This document shows positions 7,314 to 14,300 of a stretch of DNA of 15,001 nt, in pieces. The DNA lies in contig DHXA01000107.1 in assembly GCA_002413455.1 (NCBI GenBank), positions 77,164 through 92,164 on the forward strand, written 5' to 3'. A program made the translations under genes and the position numbers. The first letter of the stretch is position 1; each line of letters begins with the position of its first letter. The notes under the pieces were generated by a model. It ran no database searches, was not told the origin of the DNA, and saw only the letters and a program-made list of their open reading frames with translations. This DNA is from Rhodanobacter sp. UBA5168 (GTDB lineage: Bacteria; Pseudomonadota; Gammaproteobacteria; Xanthomonadales; Rhodanobacteraceae).

Positions 7314-7370
7314 CGATCTCCCAGCCGCATCGATTCCTTCCGGAGTCAAGCTACCGACGTCCCGTGCCTC

Positions 7371-7398
7371 GCCCTTCGGGCCATCGGCTGCGCCGATG
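7371..7398. repeat. Paired hairpins between the two repeat copies
   Basis: GCCC/GGGC around TTC (7371-7381), then CATCGGC/GCCGATG around TGC (7382-7398). Tight adjacent stem-loops of the kind seen in dispersed palindromic repeats. Confidence 0.6.
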
Positions 7399-7448
7399 TT
7401 CGCGCCGGCATCCTGCCTCCGCAGTCGACTTGTTATCTGGAACTTGTT

Positions 7449-7508
7449 GGACAGCCGCAGGCTGGCTCCGCGAAGCGGAGTTTGGCCCAAGGATGGGCCA
7501 AACAATCC
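7449..7508 (+). repeat. Multi-hairpin palindromic repeat, copy 2
   Basis: Shares the opening GGACAGCCGCAGGCTGGC and the end AACAATCC with copy 1. Hairpins are CAGCC/GGCTG (7452-7464), CTCCGC/GCGGAG around GAA (7466-7480), and TTTGGCCCA/TGGGCCAAA around AGGA (7481-7502). The last two stems differ in sequence from copy 1 but keep pairing. Confidence 0.75.
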
Positions 7509-7653
7509 TGGCCTACGGTTCCCGCGGCCTTCGTCGCCCGGCTGCGGCATTTGTGTTTCCACCAAAAGCCAAAACCTTCCAATTCGCAAAACCTGCCTCT
7601 TCGGTTCCTCAACCCGTCCGCGTAAAATTTCCGCCTTTACCCGTGGCAAGTCG

Positions 7654-9561
7654 ATGACCCCCGAAACCGAGGACTCCGTCGGGCATACCAACGTGCGACT
7701 GGAAGGCAGCACCGATGCCTTGCCGCTTTCGCCATCGCTGGGCGTGACCCTGGACGCCACCCGCATGCCGCGATGTTCCACCCCGGTTGATCGCCGCGTG
7801 TTGCGCATCACCGCAGTGGCGGTGGTGTTGGGCGTGGCTGCGGCCTTCATCGCGCGGATCCTCACCGGGCTGATCGGACTGGTGACCAACCTGGCGTTTT
7901 ACGGCCGGATTTCGACCGCGTTCTCCTCGCCGGCCGATCATCATCTCGGCGCGTGGGTGATTCTGGTGCCCGTGATTGGTGGCCTGATCGTCGGCGTGAT
8001 GGCGCGCTGGGGTTCGCGCGCGATCCGTGGCCACGGTATTCCCGAGGCGATGGAGCAGGTGCTGCTGAACGAGTCGAAGATTCCGCCGCGGATCACCTTC
8101 CTGAAACCGATCTCCTCGGCGATTGCGATCGGTACCGGGGGCCCGTTCGGCGCGGAAGGTCCGATCATCGCCACCGGCGGCGCGCTGGGTTCATTCGTCG
8201 GCCAGTTGCTGCACGTGACCGGCGCCGAACGCAAGGTGCTGTTGGCCGCCGGTGCAGCGGCGGGCATGGCGGCGGTGTTCGGCTCACCGGTCGCGGCGGT
8301 GGTGCTGGCGATCGAGCTGCTGTTGTTCGAGCTGCGTCCACGCTCGCTGATTCCGGTGGCGCTGGCCACGGTAGCTGCCACAGGCGTGCGTTACGCCATG
8401 GTCGGTTCGGCGCCGGTATTCGCGATGCCGACGCTCGCCGCGCCGGGCCTGATGGCGCTGCTTTCCTACGTCGGCATCGGCGCCGTACTCGGCCTGATCA
8501 GCGTGGGCGTGACACGGCTCGTCTACGGCATCGAGGATGTATTCGAGAAGCTGCCGATCCACTGGATGTGGTGGCCGGCGATCGGCGGCGTCGCGGTGGG
8601 CGTGGTCGGTTATTTCGCTCCGCTGACGCTGGGAGTGGGTTACAGCAACATCGAAAACATCCTGTCCGGCAAGCTCACCCTGCAGGCGCTGGCGTTCCTG
8701 TGTGTGATGAAATTCCTGTCGTGGTCGATCGCGCTGGGCAGCGGTACCTCCGGCGGCACGCTGGCGCCCCTGTTCACCATTGGCGGGGCGCTGGGGGCAC
8801 TGCTCGGCCTGGGCATCGCCGTGCTGGCGCCGCAATTCGGCATCGACCCGCGGATTGCCGCACTGGTCGGCATGGCAGCGATCTTTGCCGGTTCGGCGCG
8901 TGCGTTGCTGACCGCCGTGGTGTTTGCGTTCGAAACCACCGGCCAGCCGGCCGGTCTGTTGCCGCTGCTTGGTGGCTGTACCGCGGCCTATCTGATTTCT
9001 GCGCTGATGATGCGCAATACCATCATGACCGAGAAGATCGCCCGCCGTGGCGTGCGCGTGCCGGCGGAGTACGCGGCCGACTATCTGGATCAGGTGGTGG
9101 TGCGCGACGCCTGCACGCACGAGGTGGTAACCCTGCGCACGACGCAGACGCTGGCCGAGGTGCGCCGCTGGTTCAACGAAGGCCTGCCTGACATGCAGCA
9201 CCAGGGCTATCCGGTGGTCGACGATGCCGGCCATGTGCGTGGCGCGCTGACGCGGCGCACGCTGCTGGATCCGCAGTGGCACTACACGCTGTCGCTGGGG
9301 GAACTGGTGCTGCGCGAGCCGATCGTGGTGAAGGAAAGCCATTCATTGCGCGAGGCGGCCGATCACATGGTGGCGCACAACGTCGGCCGCCTGATCGTGG
9401 TGGGTGATGAAGCGCCGCACGCACTGGTCGGCATCCTCACCCGTGGCGATATTCTCGCCGCACATGGGCAACGCCTGCAGGAGGCGCGTCAGTCCGGGCG
9501 TTATCTGCATTTCCGCAAGGGACGCGTGGTGAAGCGTCCGGTCAAGCCGACAGGCGGCTGA
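7654..9561 (+). CDS. CLC-family chloride channel/transporter with CBS pair
   Basis: A 635-residue protein with a CLC membrane domain (about 45-465) and a C-terminal CBS pair (about 485-615) that in other CLCs senses nucleotides. Ion-path motifs are GHGIPEA (126-132, the GxGIP motif), GPFGAEGP with the gating glutamate E168, and GSGTSGGTLAPLF (362-374). By hand alignment with E. coli ClcA the proton-path Glu203 is leucine here (AIELLL, L222), while the preceding glutamate is kept; this may mean a channel or an unusual exchanger. The first 45 residues are a polar cytosolic extension. The ATG at 7654 has only a weak ribosome site; the frame is open further upstream into the repeat region, which is not coding-like. 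It ends at a hairpin shared with convergent rpiA. Confidence 0.9.
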   Translation: MTPETEDSVGHTNVRLEGSTDALPLSPSLGVTLDATRMPRCSTPVDRRVLRITAVAVVLGVAAAFIARILTGLIGLVTNLAFYGRISTAFSSPADHHLGAWVILVPVIGGLIVGVMARWGSRAIRGHGIPEAMEQVLLNESKIPPRITFLKPISSAIAIGTGGPFGAEGPIIATGGALGSFVGQLLHVTGAERKVLLAAGAAAGMAAVFGSPVAAVVLAIELLLFELRPRSLIPVALATVAATGVRYAMVGSAPVFAMPTLAAPGLMALLSYVGIGAVLGLISVGVTRLVYGIEDVFEKLPIHWMWWPAIGGVAVGVVGYFAPLTLGVGYSNIENILSGKLTLQALAFLCVMKFLSWSIALGSGTSGGTLAPLFTIGGALGALLGLGIAVLAPQFGIDPRIAALVGMAAIFAGSARALLTAVVFAFETTGQPAGLLPLLGGCTAAYLISALMMRNTIMTEKIARRGVRVPAEYAADYLDQVVVRDACTHEVVTLRTTQTLAEVRRWFNEGLPDMQHQGYPVVDDAGHVRGALTRRTLLDPQWHYTLSLGELVLREPIVVKESHSLREAADHMVAHNVGRLIVVGDEAPHALVGILTRGDILAAHGQRLQEARQSGRYLHFRKGRVVKRPVKPTGG

Positions 9562-9566
9562 GCATA

Positions 9567-9598
9567 TCGCTGGCGTCAGCACCGGCTGACGCCAGCGA
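9567..9598. terminator. 14-bp hairpin between convergent CLC gene and rpiA
   Basis: TCGCTGGCGTCAGC (9567-9580) pairs perfectly with GCTGACGCCAGCGA (9585-9598) around ACCG. It starts 5 bases after the CLC stop and ends 2 bases from the rpiA stop. There is no T-run on either side, so termination or 3' end protection are both possible. Confidence 0.6.
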
Positions 9599-9600
9599 CA

Positions 9601-10242
9601 TCACATCTCGCGGTCGCCGATCAGCACCACGTCGGCGGGCCGGCGCGCGAACAGGCCGACGGTAACGATACCGGGGAGCTGATTGAGCTCGCCTTCCAGC
9701 GCGGCCGGGTCGGCGATCTGCCAGCCGTGCACGTCGATGATCCAGTTGCCGTTGTCGGTCACCACGCCGTCGCGCCACACCGGCTGGCCGCCGCGCTTGA
9801 CGATCTCGCGACCAATCAGGCTGCGCGCCATCGGGATCACTTCGATCGGCAGCGGGAACTTGCCGAGCAGATCGACCCGCTTGCTGGAGTCGATGATGCA
9901 AACAAACTTCTCGCTGGCCGCCGCGACGATCTTCTCGCGGGTGAGCGCCGCGCCGCCGCCCTTGATCAGGCGCTTGTACGGATCGCACTCGTCGGCGCCG
10001 TCGACATACAACGCCAGCGGGCCGGCGCCGTTGAGGTCGAGTACCGGAATGCCCAGTCGCTTCAGTTGCGCGGTGGATTGTTCCGAGCTGGACACCGCAC
10101 CCTGGATGCGATCCTTCAGGTCGGCCAGCGCGTCGATGAAGAACGCCACGGTGGAACCGGTGCCGACACCGACGATGGCGCCGTCCTCGACGTAGCGGAT
10201 CGCGGCCTCACCGGCCTGGCGTTTTTCGTTGGCGTTGCTCAT
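9601..10242 (-). CDS. rpiA: Ribose-5-phosphate isomerase A
   Basis: Interconverts ribose 5-phosphate and ribulose 5-phosphate in the pentose phosphate pathway; cytosolic. The 213 residues carry GVGTGSTV (T28), DGADE (D81, D84), [11 protein letters not shown] (K94, E103) and the C-terminal [14 protein letters not shown]. The positions equal the E. coli active-site numbering. The ATG at 10242 has GGAA 8 bases upstream and gives the normal N-terminus; a frame extending to 10293 is rejected. It is the last gene of the minus-strand run fau - EVE - rpiA, 64 bases after the EVE gene, and may have its own promoter there, though none is clear. Confidence 0.97.
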   Translation of the reverse strand: MSNANEKRQAGEAAIRYVEDGAIVGVGTGSTVAFFIDALADLKDRIQGAVSSSEQSTAQLKRLGIPVLDLNGAGPLALYVDGADECDPYKRLIKGGGAALTREKIVAAASEKFVCIIDSSKRVDLLGKFPLPIEVIPMARSLIGREIVKRGGQPVWRDGVVTDNGNWIIDVHGWQIADPAALEGELNQLPGIVTVGLFARRPADVVLIGDREM

Positions 10243-10306
10243 GACATCGGTTCCGGGAAGAGGGCGTCTAGGTAGTGGGTGGCCACAGCGCAAAGTCGAC
10301 TGGGTG

Positions 10307-10774
10307 TCATTCGAGCGTGAGGATGTAGCGCCATTCGGTTGCAGCCACCGGCATTACCGACAGCCGGTTGCCCTTGCGCAGCAGCAGCATCTCATCCAGC
10401 GCATCGTGGCCCTTGAGTTCGTCGAGCGTGATCGTGCGCTTGAGCTTTCTCACGAACTTCACGTCGACCAGCATCCAGCGCGGTTCTTCGCGCTTGCTGG
10501 TGGGATCGAAATACTTGCTTTTGGCATCGAACTGGCTGGGATCGGGGTAAGCATCGGAGACGACCTCGGCGATGCCGACGATGCCGGGTTCGGCGCAGTT
10601 GGAGTGATAGAAGAACACCTTGTCGCCGGGCCGCATGCTGTCGCGCATGAAGTTGCGTGCCTGGTAGTTGCGCACGCCGTCCCAGGCTTCGGTGCGCTTG
10701 CGCTTGAGGTCGTCGATCGAGAACGCCTCGGGTTCGGATTTCATCAGCCAGTGTCGGATGGGACGTTCGGTCAT
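10307..10774 (-). CDS. EVE-domain protein
   Basis: A 155-residue protein that is one EVE domain (PUA/YTH-like fold): [16 protein letters not shown] at the N-terminus, [15 protein letters not shown], the core [26 protein letters not shown], and a C-terminal region typical of the family. EVE domains are thought to bind modified nucleobases in RNA or DNA; the partner here is unknown. The ATG at 10774 has GGAG 8 bases upstream, and its first bases overlap the fau stop (ATGA), so translation is coupled to fau. EVE domains also occur in defence and restriction systems, but nothing of that kind is nearby, and a housekeeping role is likelier. Confidence 0.9.
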   Translation of the reverse strand: MTERPIRHWLMKSEPEAFSIDDLKRKRTEAWDGVRNYQARNFMRDSMRPGDKVFFYHSNCAEPGIVGIAEVVSDAYPDPSQFDAKSKYFDPTSKREEPRWMLVDVKFVRKLKRTITLDELKGHDALDEMLLLRKGNRLSVMPVAATEWRYILTLE

Positions 10775-11376
10775 GGAGTCGACTCCAGGTGACAATCGAT
10801 CAGCTCGCGATCGGTGGCGATGAAATCAAGCGCAACATCCCAGGATTCCTCATTTACGATTTCCAGTTCCTGGAAATCGTAGGCGATACCGACCAGCAAC
10901 GGTTCGGTCGGGCGTACCTGCTCGTTGAGGAAGGCGAAGCTGCGGTCGTAGTAGCCGCCACCGTGGCCGAGTCGGTGGCCGCGGCGGTCGAAGCCGAGCA
11001 GTGGCACGAACACCAGGTCGAGCTGGAACGGCTCGAACAGCTCGCCGGGCTCGGCCGGTTCGGGGATGCCGTAACGGTTCGGCTGCACCTCGTCGCCGGA
11101 TTGCCATGGCGCGAAACGCAGGTGCTTGCCCTTGCCGATCACCGGCAACAGGAACTGCTGGCCGCGTGCGGCCAGTGGCGGAATCACCAGGTTCAGCGGC
11201 AGCTCGCCGTGGCTGGCCCAGTAGCCGGCCACGCGGGCATCGGTGAGGTATTCGGGCAATTGCTCGAGGCTGCGGCGCAGGCCTTGCGCGGCGCTCATGC
11301 GTTCGGGCGGGGACAGGGCACGGCGCTGGTCGGCCAGGCGCTGGCGAAGCTCGTGTCGTTGGGCGGTGGCGTCCAC
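10771..11376 (-). CDS. fau: 5-formyltetrahydrofolate cyclo-ligase
   Basis: An ATP-dependent enzyme turning 5-formyltetrahydrofolate into 5,10-methenyltetrahydrofolate; E. coli YgfA/FAU. The 201 residues show the N-terminal RQRLADQRRALS helix, LPVIGKGKHLRF, the central loop FVPLLGFDRRGHRLGHGGGYYDR and VGIAYDFQ, which carry the nucleotide and folate contacts. The start is GTG 11376; the ribosome site is poor (GGAG 11 bases upstream), and no better in-frame start gives the full N-terminal helix. It lies directly downstream of 6S RNA, as ygfA follows ssrS in E. coli, and overlaps the EVE gene by 4 bases. Confidence 0.93.
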   Translation of the reverse strand: MDATAQRHELRQRLADQRRALSPPERMSAAQGLRRSLEQLPEYLTDARVAGYWASHGELPLNLVIPPLAARGQQFLLPVIGKGKHLRFAPWQSGDEVQPNRYGIPEPAEPGELFEPFQLDLVFVPLLGFDRRGHRLGHGGGYYDRSFAFLNEQVRPTEPLLVGIAYDFQELEIVNEESWDVALDFIATDRELIDCHLESTP

Positions 11377-11401
11377 GTTTCGAGCATCTCCATCGAAAAG
11401 T

Positions 11402-11431
11402 CGCCCCGTTCATCGCGGGACGAACGGGGCG
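11402..11431 (-). terminator. Hairpin between 6S RNA and fau: terminator or attenuator
   Basis: CGCCCCGTTC (plus 11402-11411) pairs perfectly with GAACGGGGCG (11422-11431) around a 10-base loop. On the minus strand only ACTTTTC follows, so termination would be incomplete and could divide 6S RNA from fau readthrough. Confidence 0.55.
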
Positions 11432-11442
11432 GGAAATAAGTG

Positions 11443-11630
11443 GCGTCAACCGCGATGCCGCTGCCCACCAAACGACCTTGATCCAAGATGGATCAGGTGG
11501 GAGAGCTACATGGTCTCAAGGCTTTCCGCACGTGGCGGACATGCACAACAACCGATGTGAAGCCGACCCGGGGCCGTATTTAGGAACAAGGCAAATGTAA
11601 GAGTGTGCTGGCGCACATCGCAGAAAACGC
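11443..11630 (-). ncRNA. ssrS: 6S RNA
   Basis: About 188 bases (E. coli 183), recognised by hand comparison. The ends pair as a closing stem: 5' GCGTT...TGCGATG (from 11630) with 3' CATCGCG...GACGC (to 11443). Inside, reading the minus strand, GATGTGCGC matches the E. coli 5' arm (GATGTTCGC), GCATGTCCGCCACGTGCGGA with AAGCCTTGAGAC matches GCATGCTCGG...AAGCCTTAAAAC, and the TGATCCA/TGGATCA hairpin with AAGG matches the CCTTGAACC hairpin. 6S RNA binds sigma70 RNA polymerase by mimicking an open promoter and is released by making short product RNAs. It sits between zapA and fau, its usual gammaproteobacterial place. End points are inferred to within a few bases. Confidence 0.88.
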
Positions 11631-11638
11631 CGAGACCG

Positions 11639-11644
11639 ATTTTA
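11639..11644 (-). promoter_or_regulatory. Candidate -10 box of 6S RNA promoter
   Basis: TAAAAT on the minus strand (11644-11639), 8 bases before the proposed 6S 5' end. The -35 region is not recognisable. The spacing independently supports the 5' end near 11630. Confidence 0.5.
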
Positions 11645-11729
11645 GGCGCTTGCCCGGCAATGCGCTACTGGCGAGTGATGTTCCGGTTCATCGAACGATG
11701 CGGCGCGCACCGTTTCGGCGCGGTATCAT

Positions 11730-12038
11730 TCAGCGCTTCAGCGGGTCGCTCTCGAGTACGACATCGAGCTTGCTGCGCAGCGCGGCAATGCCGTCGCTGA
11801 GGCGTTGTTCCTGGCCCTCGTGCTGCTTGCGCAGAGTCAGGAATTCGTGGGTGACGCTGATCGCGGTCAGCACGGCCAGCCGTTCGAAGCTGGGTGCTTT
11901 CGCGTTGGCGCGCAGTTCGCGCATCTTGCGGTCGAGAAAGCCGGCCGCTTCGAGCAGGCCGTCGCGCTCTTCCGGCGAACAGGCGATCAGGAATTCGCGG
12001 TCGATCAGTCGCAGCGCGACCGGTTCACTGCTGGACAT
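11730..12038 (-). CDS. zapA: Cell division protein ZapA
   Basis: A small cytosolic protein that binds FtsZ filaments and stabilises the Z ring. The 102 residues show the ZapA layout: N-terminal globular part VALRLIDREFLIACSPEERDGLLEAAGFLDRKM, then a long C-terminal helix from about residue 52 that forms the tetramer coiled coil. The ATG at 12038 gives the expected length; an in-frame TTG at 12050 overlaps the stop of the preceding gene (TTGA), and neither has a good ribosome site, so translation coupling is likely. It follows the ZapB-like gene, and 6S RNA begins 99 bases downstream. Confidence 0.92.
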   Translation of the reverse strand: MSSSEPVALRLIDREFLIACSPEERDGLLEAAGFLDRKMRELRANAKAPSFERLAVLTAISVTHEFLTLRKQHEGQEQRLSDGIAALRSKLDVVLESDPLKR

Positions 12039-12046
12039 GGGCTCTA

Positions 12047-12286
12047 TCAACCGTTGCTTTCAAGCGATTTCAATCGCTGGATCATCGCCTCGACGCGGCC
12101 ACGTGCCTGCTCGTTGCGTGCCAGCAAACCCGCACGCTCGCCGGACAACTGCTCCTGGCTGTGGCGCAGGCTGCGGTTCTCTTCGGTGAGCCGGCGCACG
12201 GTGTCGAGCAGCCGGTCCAGCTGCTGACCCAGGGCGACCAGCTCCTGATGGACATGGTCGGAATGAATGGGATCGGGCGTACTCAT
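12047..12286 (-). CDS. Small coiled-coil protein, TIGR02449 / ZapB-like
   Basis: A 79-residue protein that is nearly all heptad-like coiled coil (about residues 12-75: ELVALGQQLDRLLDTVRRL, ERAGLLARNEQARGRVEAM). The length and place directly before zapA match the TIGR02449 family, often compared with ZapB; a cell-division role is inferred from this. The ATG at 12286 has no ribosome site, but a TATAGT -10 lies only 7 bases upstream, so the message may start at or next to the ATG. Its stop is 8 bases before the zapA ATG. It is divergent from the YgfB-family gene. Confidence 0.8.
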   Translation of the reverse strand: MSTPDPIHSDHVHQELVALGQQLDRLLDTVRRLTEENRSLRHSQEQLSGERAGLLARNEQARGRVEAMIQRLKSLESNG

Positions 12287-12293
12287 GCAAGAA

Positions 12294-12299
12294 ACTATA
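12294..12299 (-). promoter_or_regulatory. -10 box of the zapB-like/zapA promoter
   Basis: TATAGT on the minus strand (12299-12294), with a weak -35 (CTGATT or GCTGAT) 16-17 bases further up. Transcription would begin within a base or so of the ATG at 12286, giving a leaderless or nearly leaderless message. Confidence 0.55.
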
Positions 12300-12396
12300 A
12301 CAGGACGCTGGCGGAAATCAGCCGGTCTGTGGCGGTGTGCGTGGCGGGCCCGGCGGCTGCATTAAACTGGAGGTCATTCCTTGAAGGAGCAGCGCC

Positions 12397-12960
12397 ATGA
12401 CGGCTACCGGACTTGTGGGCCATGATGACATCGACGCGCTGATCATGCGCTTGCGGCTGGGCACCGAGGCCAGCGAATTGCACGGTTCGCTATGCGGCTA
12501 TCTGGCTGGCGGCGGTTCGTTGCGTGGTACCTCGGTGCTGGGCGCGCTGCAACTGGATGGCGAGGCCACCGACCCCTCGCCGGACGATCAGGCGTTGCTG
12601 CAGCGGCTGGCTCGGCAATGCGAAACCGAACTGGCAGACCCGGAACTGGGATTTGAACCGTCGCTGCCCGCCGACGATCGCCCGCTGACCGAGCGCGCCG
12701 ACGCGATGGTCGACTGGTGCCGCGGATTTCTCGGCGGCTTCGGCCTCGCCGGTACCGCGGCGCACGCGCAGCTGTCGGAGGAAGCACAGGAAATCCTGGG
12801 CGACCTGGGCACCGTCGCGGCCTCATCGTTCGATTTCGGCAACGAAGCTGAAGACGAGGATGCGTTGATCGAGGTGCAGGAGTTCGTGCGAGTCGCCGCC
12901 ATGCTGCTGCACACCGAATGCACGGCGCACGATCCATCCGCCAGCAGCACCTTGCATTGA
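12397..12960 (+). CDS. YgfB (UPF0149) family protein
   Basis: A 187-residue protein of the YgfB/UPF0149 family: the N-terminal helix pair with ELHGSLCGYLAGG, the central DRPLTERADAMVDWCRGFLGGFGLAG, and the C-terminal EILGDLGTVAASSF followed by EVQEFVRVAAMLLHTE are family marks. It is soluble, acidic and all helical; its role here cannot be told from sequence, though a YgfB protein in Pseudomonas is reported as a regulator. The ATG at 12397 has AAGGAG at 12382-12387 with 7-base spacing. Its position just before pepP matches the E. coli ygfB-pepP order, and its stop overlaps the likely pepP TTG start (TTGA). Confidence 0.9.
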   Translation: MTATGLVGHDDIDALIMRLRLGTEASELHGSLCGYLAGGGSLRGTSVLGALQLDGEATDPSPDDQALLQRLARQCETELADPELGFEPSLPADDRPLTERADAMVDWCRGFLGGFGLAGTAAHAQLSEEAQEILGDLGTVAASSFDFGNEAEDEDALIEVQEFVRVAAMLLHTECTAHDPSASSTLH

Positions 12961-14300
12961 TCCCCAGCAACATAGCGAGCCTGGCCGCGCTGGCGATCAC
13001 CCGGGACGAGTTCGTCCGTCGCCGCCGCCAGCTGATGCAGATGGCCGGCGAAGACGCCGTGCTGCTGGTCGCCGCCGCGCCTGAGCGCATGCGCAACGCC
13101 GATGCGGCGTGGCCTTACCGGCAGGATTCGGATTTCCACTACCTGGCGGGTTTCCCTGAAGCCGACGCTGTGCTGGCGCTGCTGCCAGGCCGCAAACATG
13201 GCGAAGTGGTGCTGTTCTGCCGTGAGCGCGATCCCGAGCGCGAACGCTGGCATGGACAGGCGACCGGCACCGAACAGGCCGTGGCCGCCTACGGCATGGA
13301 CGACGCCTTTCCGATCGAGGACATCGACGACATCCTGCCCGGCATGATCGAGGGCCGCGGCCGCGTGTACTGCCACTTCGGCCGCGAACCGGAGTTCGAC
13401 GCACAACTGCTGGGCTGGATGCGCAAGTTGCGCCAGCTGCGTGGCGGCGGCGTGGTGCCCAAGGAATTCGTGGCGCTCGGCCATCTGCTGCACGACCTGC
13501 GGTTATACAAATCGCGCGCCGAGCTGAAGCTGATGCGCGCCTCGGCTGCGATTGCGGTCGAGGCGCATCTGGCGGCGTTGCAGGTCGCCACGCCCGGCCG
13601 TCCGGAGTACGAAGTCGAGGCCGAGTTGCTGCGGGTGATGCGCAGTCGCGGTGCAGTGCCGGCGTTTGCGCCGATCATCGCCGGCGGTGCGAATGCCTGT
13701 GTGATGCACTACCAGAGCCACCGAGCGTCGCTGCGCGATGGCGACCTGCTGCTGATCGACGCCGGTGCCGAGCTGGATTGCTACGCGTCCGACATCAGCC
13801 GCACATTTCCGCTCAACGGTCGCTACAGCCGCGAGCAGCGCGCGCTGTACGAAGTGGTGCTGGCCGCACAACTGGCGGCGATCGACGAAGTGCGGCCGGG
13901 CCGCCCGTTCGGCGCCGCACACACGGCGGCGGTGCGCGTGCTGACCGAGGGCCTGTGTCAGCTTGGTCTGCTCAAGGGCGATGCCGACATGGCGATCGCC
14001 GAGAGCAGCTACCAGCGCTTCTTCCCGGCCAAGACCGGCCACTGGCTGGGGCTGGACGTACACGATGTCGGTGACTACCGCGTCGGCGGCGAATCGCGCC
14101 TGCTTGAACCGGACATGGTGCTGACGGTGGAGCCGGGCCTGTACGTAGCGCCGGACGATCGCACCGTGGCCGAGCGCTGGCGCGGCATCGGCATCCGCAT
14201 CGAGGACGACGTGGCGGTCACCCGCGACGGCAACGAGGTGCTTACCGCGGCAATGCCGAAAGAGGCCGAGGCGATCGAGGCCTTGCTGGCCGCGCGCTAG
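12957..14300 (+). CDS. pepP: Xaa-Pro aminopeptidase (aminopeptidase P)
   Basis: An M24B metallopeptidase that removes an N-terminal residue preceding proline. The 447 residues compare with 441 in E. coli. The N-terminal domain has EFVRRRRQLM and WPYRQDSDFHYLAGF; the pita-bread domain carries the five dimanganese ligands in LIDAGAELD (D268), ASDISRTFP (D279), GHWLGLDVHD (H362), TVEPGLY (E392) and GIRIEDD (E416). Start: the TTG at 12957 overlaps the preceding stop as TTGA and gives an N-terminus near the family's; ATG 12918 would add 13 residues inside the YgfB-family gene and has no ribosome site. No strong site precedes either, which suggests coupling. Its 3' end overlaps the convergent cydX by 4 bases. 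Confidence 0.94.
   Translation: MIPSNIASLAALAITRDEFVRRRRQLMQMAGEDAVLLVAAAPERMRNADAAWPYRQDSDFHYLAGFPEADAVLALLPGRKHGEVVLFCRERDPERERWHGQATGTEQAVAAYGMDDAFPIEDIDDILPGMIEGRGRVYCHFGREPEFDAQLLGWMRKLRQLRGGGVVPKEFVALGHLLHDLRLYKSRAELKLMRASAAIAVEAHLAALQVATPGRPEYEVEAELLRVMRSRGAVPAFAPIIAGGANACVMHYQSHRASLRDGDLLLIDAGAELDCYASDISRTFPLNGRYSREQRALYEVVLAAQLAAIDEVRPGRPFGAAHTAAVRVLTEGLCQLGLLKGDADMAIAESSYQRFFPAKTGHWLGLDVHDVGDYRVGGESRLLEPDMVLTVEPGLYVAPDDRTVAERWRGIGIRIEDDVAVTRDGNEVLTAAMPKEAEAIEALLAAR

Larger units (their letters stand above)
7205..7653. other. Non-coding, hairpin-rich intergenic region between tRNA-Gln and the CLC gene
   Basis: 449 bases with no supportable gene; open frames here are low-quality shadows. 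It holds a 9-bp stem (CAAAATCGT 7228-7236 with ACGATTTTG 7242-7250), two copies of a multi-hairpin repeat, a double hairpin between them (7371-7398), and about 145 bases before the CLC start in which I see nothing distinct. Confidence 0.75.

Noticed and set aside
6939..7625. 228-codon plus-strand open frame over tRNA-Gln
   Set aside because: The segment SSNGRTTASDAVYLGSNPS is the well-known false translation of a tRNA-Gln gene; the rest crosses the terminator and repeats.
7285..7653. 123-codon N-terminal extension of the CLC gene
   Set aside because: It translates the palindromic repeats and is proline/serine-rich; ATG 7654 gives a normal CLC layout.
7205..7653. CRISPR array or integron-like array in the repeat region
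   Set aside because: There are only two repeat copies with imperfect sequence, a 135-base gap and no nearby cas or integrase gene.
8284..9342. 352-codon minus-strand open frame
   Set aside because: It is antisense to the CLC gene, which has clear motifs; the product is glutamine/histidine/arginine-rich with no domain.
10307..10774. EVE gene as part of a defence island
   Set aside because: Neighbours are rpiA, fau and 6S RNA; no nuclease, methylase or other defence gene is in the window.
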